From the NCBI GenBank assembly GCA_001598975.1, contig BBXU01002444.1, positions 1 through 12,493 of the forward strand: a stretch of 12,493 nt of DNA, written 5' to 3'. The stretch is from Parachlorella kessleri. Lineage: Eukaryota; Chlorophyta; Trebouxiophyceae; Chlorellales; Chlorellaceae. Positions 1 to 7,993 of the stretch are shown one piece after another (within the stretch, counting starts at the first letter, position 1; each line of letters begins with the position of its first letter). Made by a program: the position numbers and the translations under genes. The notes under the pieces are model-generated. The model was given only the letters and a program-made list of their open reading frames with translations. It did no database searches and was not told where the DNA came from.

Positions 1-157
1 CTGTGTTGCTGTGCGCATAAATTAGGGGTAGGGTGGAGACGTAGGCAACTAAAGCCATCTCTAACCTGCATAGCTTTTCTTGGCCATTTAACACTTATAG
101 ACAGGGCACTTGCTCACTGGAGAGGCCGCAACAGAGAGACGCTCTTCTGCATCAACA

Positions 158-783
158 GTTGTTGCGAAATCTGGGTCATAAGAAAGCCTCTATTCTTGAG
201 GATGCAAAGTGTACACCACAGTGGATGGAAAAATGGTGCACCAAGCAGGACAGAGTTCCAGGGCAAGTATATCTCTTTCGTTCTCCTTGCCCTCGTTTGC
301 AGCCTTGCTCTTCTCTGCCGCACGTCACCTGCTATGCTCGCCTCTGCGCTTCCTGACTGTTGGCAATTGTTATTTGTGCCTTTTAGTTCAAGCTGAACCT
401 TCTTCTCCACTGCCCCTGCTTCACTTGCAGCTGCAACCTTAGCTTGTCTCGGGGAGCGAACTGCTGGACTCAGGCAAGACTCAGGAGCATCCCTGCATCA
501 CCCTATCAATACAGGGGAGAGAATTACTGGCTCAGAAATCAGGCAAGACTCAGGCTCATTCTGCATTCAACCCTGCCAGCCCAGTATCCCCATACCTCAT
601 CCCTGCTCGCATTCCCTGCCACCCTCAATAAATACAGTCCAACCCTGTCCCCCTGTTCGCACTACCTGCCACCCTTTATGATAATCAGGTCCGAGGCTGA
701 CTGTGTGCAAGACCTGTGCATCAACTGGATAACAAAGGGGTGCCAAGATCCGTCTATCAGATAATCTGTGCCTCCAACGCTGG
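158..783. repeat. Dispersed repeat, copy 1 (interrupted)
   Basis: This copy aligns with a second one near 7664-7869 in the same orientation. The left arm (about 158-268) shares AATGGTGCACCAAGC (232-246 and 7740-7754) and TTCCAGGGCAAGT (256-268 and 7764-7776) with it. The right arm (about 682-783) shares GTGCATCA (716, 7811), GGTGCCAA (739, 7833) and CAACGCTGG (775, 7861). The order and spacing of these blocks are the same in both copies. Here the arms are separated by about 410 extra bases that copy 2 lacks. No long ORF, terminal inverted repeat or target-site duplication was recognised, so the class is unknown. An old non-autonomous element is the likeliest reading. The left edge may extend to about 100, but the match is weak there. 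Confidence 0.7.
269..681. repeat. C/T-rich insert with short tandem duplications
   Basis: This stretch sits inside repeat copy 1 and is absent from copy 2. It contains two pairs of imperfect direct repeats. TCAGGCAAGACTCAGG occurs exactly at 470-485 and 539-554 (period 69) and is followed in both places by similar CATCCCTGCATCACCCT-like sequence. A 25-base block at 601-625 recurs at 651-675 (period 50) with 22 of 25 bases identical and core CCTGCCACCCT. The short ORFs over it (up to about 106 residues) have low-complexity Ser/Pro/Leu-rich translations and no recognisable motif, so they are not called as genes. It may be an insertion in copy 1 or a segment lost from copy 2. Confidence 0.6.
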
Positions 784-1255
784 TCGGTAAGCTCTTAACC
801 CGCTCAGCCAGGCCGCTAAAACCGCAGGACGTACGCCGATCATGTGTTTAAGTCTCATGCACACTAGCACCAATAGCCTGGTTGCCATTGCAGTCGAGCT
901 GAAGAATCGGGCGCCGGGAGTTTAGCACGCCTAGCACGGCCAAAGTCTTTGCAGGAGACTCGCAAGAGCATCAGGATGGCACACAGGGGGTTTCAAGGTG
1001 TGCATCAGTGCACGGCTGTCGACATCCGTCACTGCCACTGTAGGAAGGCTGTGATGCTCACACTCGGAAGCCTGCTATCGATGAGAGAATGTGGCTTGTG
1101 ACAGCCTGTTGATGTTTCACTTCTCAGTCTTATCACAAAGCCTATCGCACCACAGTTCTCTTTTTCGTTCTAGGCTTGCTAGCAGCCTTAAGGTCCAAGT
1201 ATATCTTCCCTAGCTTAGCATCTCTCGCTGCCCATAGGCCTGGAGCAGCACTGTG
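784..1255 (+). promoter_or_regulatory. Presumed upstream region and 5' UTR of the MYND-protein gene
   Basis: These 472 bases carry no convincing coding region. They precede the ATG at 1256 and presumably hold the promoter and 5' leader of that gene. A TATAT at about 1200 lies some 55 bases before the ATG, but it could equally be part of the leader. No clear operator, tandem repeat or upstream exon was seen. The assignment rests on position only. Confidence 0.35.
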
Positions 1256-4200
1256 ATGGCAAACACGCCATGGTCCGCCACTACAGCAGAGGCATGGAGC
1301 CAGTGGCTGGGGGCTGTGCAGAGCTTGTCTGGTCCACCGGCTCGCTGCACAAGTGCAGCAGCAGTATTACCGACAGCCTTTGACCAAGCCAGAAATGCAG
1401 TTGAGGCATGCCCTGGGGCTGGGAACGAGCTGCGCACATTCCTCGAGACTGCTGAAAGGTGGGCGAGGCGCTGCTGCCACCATACCCTTGCGCGCTTTGC
1501 TAACTTTACCATACTAGCCACTGAGAAAGTAGGGACATCTGACGGGCTGTGCTTCATGCAGCTCTCTCTGTTCGCATGGTGCAGGAACTCATTTGGTATT
1601 GGAGCGCTGGTGGCAGCATGTTACGGCGCCCTGCGTACCTGCTATCAGTCCCAACCCGATGGGCCTCAGAGCGACAGCCACTTGTCATTGCTGCTGCGGG
1701 CAGGCCTGCAGGGTCTTCAGCTGCTGCAGGAGCACGTCATGTGGATGGTAGCCACAGGCAGCATGTGGCCCGATGATATATGCGACGTGCTTGCCACCTT
1801 CACACTGGACTCGCTGCCGGGTTGGCTTAGGCAGGCAGTCGAGAGTATAACACCTCTTCACCCAGTGTTGCACAGCGAGGGCCTGCGGCTGGCGAGGCAG
1901 GTGGTGAATGCAGTCCCAGGCACCTGGCTTGACCCTGAGCGGCTGGTTCGAGGGGTGTACTTATGGCAGGAGGTTACATACACCCTGTGCAAATGGCGAA
2001 ATGCACATCACCCCGGCAGGTTGCCAGGTGGGAACTTAACCGCAGCTGAAAATGCTTTGATGTTTTTATGGACTCTGCTGTTCGATGGAGCTATCAGGTG
2101 CGACGCTGCCAAATCTTGGCTTGTAGCAATAAAATGTGTTGTCGCATGGCTTGCGGTTTGCCGCTCACAGACTTTCTCTGGCATTGGAGTCACGTTTGGG
2201 CCCGATAGGGTTACGAGCGTTTCCCTTCTTCAGATGATATTGAACAGCTAGTTTGCATGCAGTTTTCCCAGTACCCTTTTTTATCCAGTTCGTCCACGAG
2301 GTCCTATTCTTGCCTGGTGGAAAACAGCGGTGCAATGCAGACCTTACTCGGCGAATTGCTTTGGCTGCTCTGCTGGTGGATTGCTGCCATTTTTTGGATC
2401 TTGACAAGGTGAGAGCAGCTACTTCTGTGGTGCGCGGGAGGGGGCTTGCGATCTATGTTTGCAGTTCTCCTTCACCAGCAACCAGGGTTGCTCGTACTGT
2501 TCGATTTGCGCTTGCTGTTGTGCGGGCACGGGCTTGTCCAGCTGGAGATGCCTGCCCCCGTCACACTGCTAATGGTGCCCTCGCACGCAGGACTACGAAG
2601 GAGGAGATGCTCTGCAAGTTGAGGTGCAGGCTTTGCACATCCTTACCTGCTTAGACCTACTGCCTACTCTCCATGAGGTTGTTGATGAGTGGCCACAGGG
2701 TTCCGGTGAGTATACTGCAATATCCCTAGGGACCACCATGATTTCTTGGCTGCGTATCCCCACTTGCTTCATGCCGGCGGGAACCGCCGTTAGGTGCCTC
2801 GCGAGTGTTTGCTATGAGGAGTTTTATGACCTGATCCTTGGCAAATGCCTTCACCCCCTGGGCAAGTGCCTGCAAAGTAGTCGTCTCCGCCCTTCCACGC
2901 TTATACCCTGCTAGCACTGAACTCGGGGCATTGAGTTTTTCTGTTCCAGAGTATTTTGCTATCGTGCATACGGCGGCCAGCGCCATGTTGGGAGAAGTGA
3001 TTAAGCAGTTGTGCGACCCGCTTGGGGCCTGCCAGGCAGGGAGAGAGAGTAGCGTCAGGGCAGCAATTCCAGCAACTGCAGGAGACGCAACTGCCAGCGG
3101 CCCAGTGGGCCAAGAGGCTGGCCCAGGGTTCATCAGCGCTCCGATTGTGGAGCAGCAGGAGCCAGGACCACGGCGGCATGTGCAGCAGATGGGACAGGGG
3201 CAGCAGCTGAGCCTTGTATCGATTGAGCAGTTTTTCCAGGACTACCTTAGGTTCTCCAGGTTCCTGGCGAGCCTCGTTCAATTGGTTCCTTTGAAGGCTG
3301 AGCCAGATTATTACGAGCAGCTCCAGGCAGCATACTTCGAGTCTTTGCTGCTTGGCTGCCGGGCAAGTGTGGCTGCTCTGCAAACGCTGTCTCAGCAATC
3401 AAGCGTCCCTTGCAGCGCTTGTGGCGACCGCCCTTCCGCACCTACAGCTCAGGATTTAAGCAGCCTGGAGCAGCGCTGCTGTGATGCATACCTAACCCAG
3501 CTAGCAGTCCTTGGCCAGTTCAAGTTGCATGCTGCGTCAGGTCTCAAAGAGGAGGCGGCAGCAGTTGCCGCAGCAAGCAGCACCAGCACGACCAGCGTAG
3601 TATCGGACAGTCAGACTGCGGCAGGCCATGGCCTGCCAGGGCCGCTGTCTGCGCTGTGCTTTGCGCTGGCCTCCCGCCTGTCAGGCGTTACAGCGCTCTG
3701 CTTGAGTCTTCGTACCAGCGCCTGTGCTTGTCGCCTTTTGAATGGCAGCATGAGGTTGCGCCCTGCGACGTGGTGTGTGAGTGGGCCCTGGCACTGTTAA
3801 CGGTCAACTTGGAGCGCTTAATGCAGCCTGAGGTCCTGGCCTTGATCAGTCCCAACGAGAGCGCCGCCCTTTCGCTGTCTCTCCTGCGCGTCTTGGATAC
3901 ACTGGTGAGGTGTGCTTGGCTGGCTGTCAGCTTGCAGTGGTTGACCCGCAGCTTGTGACTCCCTGGTCAGGAAATGCACAGGGGGCAGATATCCTTTAGA
4001 ATCTGTCCGCTGATGCCCCTTCTCCGGCACTGCAGTTGCGCATGCAAAAATGCATTTCCTGCTGGCATGTGGCTGTGGCCAGTCTGGTGCGCTTTGCTGC
4101 ATTGCAGGGAAAGGTTGCCAGTCAGCAGCGGCAAGACGCTGAACAGCAGCAGCTGCAACTTGGAAAGAGCATTACACAAGCAGCTCCCACATCGCTTCTG

Positions 4201-7200
4201 GCCAGGCTGTCCGATCTGCTGGAAAGGTTGTGTGCGGCGCTGGCTAGCTTGCAAGGCGTCACCGACTTGGCAGGGAGTCCTGCTGCTCCAGCCGCGGCTT
4301 CCTCTGTGGGGGGTCCTACTACGTCAGTGGAATCTTCTGCCCTCAGGTGCGAGACGCGGTGCTCTTCATTTATTGCTGCTGCAGCTAGATCTCTCCACCC
4401 AGCCGCTTGTGCTACAAGGGGCTGGAACAGTAGCAGCTGTTGCTGCTAGCACCATGCTGGAGGTAGGCTCATAGCAGCCCAGGTGGATGAAGCCGGCCTC
4501 TGTCCTCTGTCCCATGTCCAGGATCATGTCTCGGGAAGACTAGGTGGCACTGGGAGGTGTCCAGGCACCTCATGTTGGGTTGGCATTATATCTAATCTGC
4601 CTGACTTGCTGTCACCTGCAGAGAATCACCCAGTTTAGCTGCTGGGCCCAGCCCTTCAGCCATCTCAGCTTCGGTGGGCGAGGTAGGTTGAAGGTGGCCA
4701 GGGTGCCTTTGTGTAGCGGTCAGTTGGACAGGGGCAGGGGAGCCTGTAAACCACGACCTGTTGGGCGGCGGTCTGTCCTTAAGCCAGCAGTGTGCCTAGA
4801 GCTCCTCTCCTGTAGTCATGCCCCAGAGAGGTGCGCTTTGAGCTGGCTTAAGGGGCTCATGCATCAGTGCTATGCAATGTCTTCAAAGAAGCTGGCATTC
4901 CTTGGTGGGTGCAGGCCATACTGTCAGGAGCAGCGCTTCCAGAGGATGTCAATAGTTTGAGAGCGGCATGCTCCAGCGCCCTTGCGGGAGGCTGCCATGA
5001 GAAGGCAAGCCTGGTTTTCCCTGGAGCTGCTGGAACTCATGCTGGCTTGGCTTGCACTTCTTGAAAATTGTGGCGGCCAGCTCTGGTCTTATGTGGGATA
5101 CAGGGTGCTGGGGAGGGAAAGCTGAGCTTGTTCTACTCATCCGACTTCCAGGGAGGCTCGGAAATTGGTGACGGTTATGCTGTCCGCTGTGCAGGCCATT
5201 GTGCCGCTGGAAGCCCTGCTTCGTGTGGAGCCGTATGACCCAGATGCCACCTGCTGCCTGGCCGGTTCCTTATGCGCGGCTGGCCAGGAAGAGCGTGCTA
5301 TGGAGGTGCTGGAGGCAGCTTTGAATCAGCTGGATGCCTTCCCCCGCGCCTCCAGCCTTCGCCATGTGACGAGGCTGGCAGAGCTGTACAGGGGTGCTGA
5401 GCTCTGGGGCGATGCGGAGAACCTGGCTGAATGGGCCGAGCTGCAGCCACAGCTGCGCAGTGACGAGCAAAGTGGCGGCGTCCGCACCCATACACCCAAA
5501 GTTGTTTCCAAAGCCAGCATATTTCTGGCAGCTTCTGCAGCTACGCATCTGTCTTGTCTACCGCGTAACCGAACCCATGAAAGCGGTTGTGACAGGTATG
5601 TGTAGGACAGAAACAGCGGCGGGCAACCTGGTTGTGCACAGCTTTGCCTGCCATATGCATGCCTTGTCCCATCTTATGATATTGGCTAAAGCAGGTCACT
5701 GCAGCTCTTAAACCCAGGGCTTTGATTGGCACCCTCAATCATGCCTACCTTTGTAGTTCTGCACCGAGCTCAGCATTCAGCCGCTGGCGCTGGGCTGAAA
5801 GCCTTGTGGCACTGAGCACGGGATTGAGTGATGGCCTGGCAGCACTGGCAGCTCGGCTGCTCTTGGCTCCCATTCCGGAAACTCTGGTGGGTTCTTTCAC
5901 TCTGCCCACTGTTGCCCCACAGTTGCAGACTGCACAGAGCCTCCTTACTGACTGTAGGGGCGGGTCGTCCCTGTGGCCTTTGAGTGTCCTGGCACTGGCT
6001 GCTAATGCTTTTGAAGTGTGACAGACAGTGGCAGCGAAGCTGCTCTTGCCGCAATGCACCCCGTGAAACCGCTTCTCGAATCTCTGGTGCAGCGGCGTCT
6101 CAATGACAAGGTCGCAGCCGATGTGGCTGCAAAGGAAGACTTCATCAGCCTTTTGGCTGCCGGATGCACCGCACAGCCTCTGGCCGTGGTGGCGCTGGCT
6201 GGAAGCACCATCCTGGAAGTGCTTGCCCGCTCTTTCTATTTCGAGCTTGGATTTCAGAGCATAGGGATGGTGCCTCAGGTGATTGGGTTCAAGGAGGTTT
6301 GTTTTGAGAGGCAGGGTGGCAAGGGAGTGCCTTGATCGGAGGGAGCAGGGTTAGGATGTGAGGAAATTCGAAAGAGTTGTCCTCTCCAGGAAGTATAGGA
6401 CCTACAGACTGTGCGTATTGCAACTTACGGGCTGCTGTGTGCACAGACAAGTATGTACCGGCGGCAGTGCAGATCAGCTTTGGAGTGGCGCTAGACAGGG
6501 CTGTTCATGTCTGGTGTGAGGCACGCAGGCTGGCCGGTGGGCACCATCGAAAGAGCATTGAACGCCAGGGTTGATTCCATGCGCAGGATGCCGGATCGAT
6601 TCAGCCGCGGCAGAAGCTGCTAAGGCTAGTTTTCAAGGCCTGCTGTCAAACTTTTGATAATGCAGCTGGCACCACGTTTGCAGCTCAGGACCAGCAGATA
6701 GAGGGACAAGCCAGGCAGTTGATGGAGGGCCTCCTGGAGGTGAAACCTGGTGATCACTTTAGAATGAGTGTGAGAAGCGCAGCACTGGCTGGCGCAGCTC
6801 ATACATGGCAGGCCAGATACACAAAGTTGCTGCCCTGTATGCGGTATGCTGTGGCAACGGCCCAGGCCCACACCAGCGGCCAGCCAGCGAGCAGTGGCAG
6901 CGGAGAGCCTGGTAGTGCGGCAGTGCCGCTGGTGGCCCTACAGCGGGATGTGGCTGTGTCGGCGGCGGGCTGCTGTGCTGCCACCAGGTGCAGCAGCAGC
7001 GAAGTTGTATGGGCATGGCAGCGGCCAGCTTTTCTGTGCTCCGGTTGCCGAGTGACGCGCTACTGCAGGTTGGGCCATTGGTTTTAAATGTCTGCCAGCG
7101 CTGCCGGAGGGTTTGCCACACATATCCAGGGTGCACAGCTTTCGCTCAGGAGTTTGCAGCACATGTCCGCCTGCATGCCTCCCGGGGATGTACACTCAGC

Positions 7201-7432
7201 TCTTTGTGAGGCGTAGCAGCGGTAATTAGCATGGGTGGCAGGTAGTGCAAACAGGGAGTGAGAGCTGGGCTGGACTGACAGGTAGCAGCGGTAATCTTGA
7301 ATTGCAAATCCTGAATTGTCTGCTATGGCTGGCTGCAGGGCTGAATGTGCGCGGCTTGACTGGCCGCGCCACCGCCCCATCTGCCAAGCCCTGGCAGCGA
7401 TGCGACGAGAGCGAACTGGGGTCTGCAACTGA
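1256..7432 (+). CDS. Large helical-repeat protein with C-terminal MYND zinc finger (about 15 exons)
   Basis: Best exon model: 1256 to about 2096 (3' end uncertain), 2289-2408, 2591-2705, 2950 to about 3600, about 3690-3904, 4036-4305, 4385-4462, 4622-4682, 4868-5004, 5195-5595, 5757-5953, 6025-6315, 6390-6520, 6587-7068, 7339-7432. The product is about 1,350 residues. ATG 1256 opens a 331-codon frame starting MANTPWSATT. The N-terminal two thirds is Leu/Ala-rich, helical and of unrecognised family, with a Gln/Ala-rich linker around 3050-3210. The exon at 5195-5595 has a TPR-like helix pair. The last two exons make a complete MYND finger, a domain that usually mediates protein-protein contacts. 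No signal peptide or membrane segment is evident, so the protein is probably soluble and intracellular. Junctions 2-3, 5-6, 7-8, 8-9 and 14-15 are canonical GT-AG with matching phase. Exons 9-10 and 13-14 are best joined by GC-AG introns. Exons 1-2, 4-5 and 6-7 have uncertain boundaries. The gene is real; the exact protein is provisional. Confidence 0.8.
5005..5194 (+). other. Probable GC-AG intron of the MYND-protein gene
   Basis: The upstream exon (4868-5004) ends in GAG AAG followed by GCAAGC, which fits the AG|GCAAG consensus of GC-AG introns. No good GT donor of suitable phase lies nearby. The acceptor TGTGCAG|GCC at 5195 is in the same phase (0) and leads directly into the TPR-like exon. 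An alternative phase-0 acceptor is CCAGGGAG|GCT a little upstream, which would add a few residues. Confidence 0.5.
5195..5595 (+). other. Exon encoding a TPR-like helix pair
   Basis: The frame reads DPDATCCLAGSLCAAG, then a helix with ERAMEVLEAALNQL, then LRHVTRLAELYRG and WGDAENLAEWAELQP. This alternation of small and large residues at helix-packing positions resembles one to two tetratricopeptide-type repeats (about 5225-5460). The exon ends at a GTATGT donor in phase 2 and joins TTTGTAG|T at 5757 in phase. The last 45 or so codons look less conserved, and another frame gives a plausible strand-like segment after TTCTGCAG (5556), so an internal intron cannot be excluded. The TPR assignment is by eye only. 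Confidence 0.5.
6521..6586 (+). other. Probable short GC-AG intron removing an in-frame TGA
   Basis: The reading frame is identical on both sides and is interrupted by a single TGA at 6572-6574. A 66-base phase-0 intron from GAG|GCACGC to ATGCGCAG|GAT would remove this stop and keep frame, giving HVWCE joined to DAGSIQP. No GT donor with the right phase and good consensus was found. The donor is only a moderate match to AG|GCAAG, so a sequence error or a true nonsense change remains possible. Confidence 0.4.
6974..7384 (+). other. MYND-type zinc finger, split by an intron
   Basis: Joining 7068 to 7339 (phase 2, donor AG|GTTGGG, acceptor GGCTGCAG|G) gives the full ligand pattern: C-x4-C (CAATRC), C-x2-C (LCSGC), YC-x3-C (YCRAEC), then x7-H-x3-C (DWPRHRPIC). 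The eight ligands, the Tyr before the fifth Cys and the Trp before the His match the MYND family. Without splicing, the frame runs through GHWF to a stop at 7085-7087 and the second half is lost. Green algae have many proteins with a C-terminal MYND of this C-x4-C type. The gene ends about 16 codons later at TGA 7430-7432. Confidence 0.92.
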
Positions 7433-7993
7433 TAAGTGGTGTAGTGAACAGCGCAAGTAGTTTCTGTCAAGGCAGTCAATAACATGTCTGGGTGCTTCAA
7501 TGTATAGTTGCATGGCCAGGCTCTGCAACGCTGGGCGCCCACACAGCAGAGTGGCGATGTAGGCGTTTGACGCCCTCACCAAATTGCGTTGTTATTCTTA
7601 GCTTAAAATCAAACAGGGCTATATGGACAGGTCAAGAGGTCAGTTGAGAAGCAAGAACAAAAAGTAGTGCGACTCTTGTGGGTCAAAACTATTTCAATTT
7701 CCTCAAGGCTGCAAACTGCACCCTAAATGGAGATGGCATAATGGTGCACCAAGCCCGAAAGTATTCCAGGGCAAGTCAACTGAGGTCGGAGGCCGAATGC
7801 TTGCAAAGCAGTGCATCAGTATAATTGCAAATGGTGCCAAAATTTCAGTACCTGTGCAATCAACGCTGGACAGTGGCAGGTGAAAAAGATCAAGATCCTA
7901 GCAACAAAGCCAAAGGCATTGCCCAAAACCATTACCCTGAGAAACACTCAGGAGGTAAGGCTAATGCAGTAGCCGAGATATGCTCTTGCCTGC
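7433..7993. other. Spacer between convergent 3' ends
   Basis: These 561 bases separate the TGA of the plus-strand gene (7430-7432) from the TAA of the minus-strand gene (7994-7996). They should contain both 3' UTRs. The TGTAA polyadenylation motif usual in green algae was not seen in the sense direction just after either stop. The only structured element noticed is the second copy of the dispersed repeat. No supported gene lies here. Confidence 0.6.
7664..7869. repeat. Dispersed repeat, copy 2 (uninterrupted)
   Basis: This copy matches both arms of copy 1 (about 158-268 and 682-783) in the same order and orientation, with the arms adjoining at about 7776-7781. The longest exact matches are 15 bases (AATGGTGCACCAAGC) and 13 bases (TTCCAGGGCAAGT). 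Divergence with small indels suggests an old pair. It lies wholly inside the convergent spacer, so it may contribute to the 3' UTR of one or both genes. Confidence 0.7.

Noticed and set aside
114..410. 98-residue minus-strand ORF and overlapping plus-strand ORFs near the window start
   Set aside because: They run across the repeat arm and its insert, with low-complexity translations and no support for coding.
1210..1557. 115-residue minus-strand ORF opposite exon 1
   Set aside because: It is antisense to the strong plus-strand frame, has no motif, and mirrors the GC pattern of that exon.
2409..2590. Plus-strand frame running from exon 2 through 2654 as one 133-residue ORF
   Set aside because: The middle part is an intron (AAG|GTGAGA to CGCACGCAG). 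Splicing gives a better continuation in another frame, DYEGGDALQVEVQALHIL.
5394..5711. Alternative frame with LRICLVYRVTEPMKAVVT at about 5557-5595
   Set aside because: It looks strand-like, but its phase at the GTATGT donor does not fit the next exon, while the TPR-like frame does. It is kept only as a possible variant.
7069..7209. Cys-rich frame (CQRC, VC, GC) directly after the first MYND half
   Set aside because: It does not supply the C-x7-H-x3-C end of a MYND finger. The exon at 7339 does so exactly and in the right phase.
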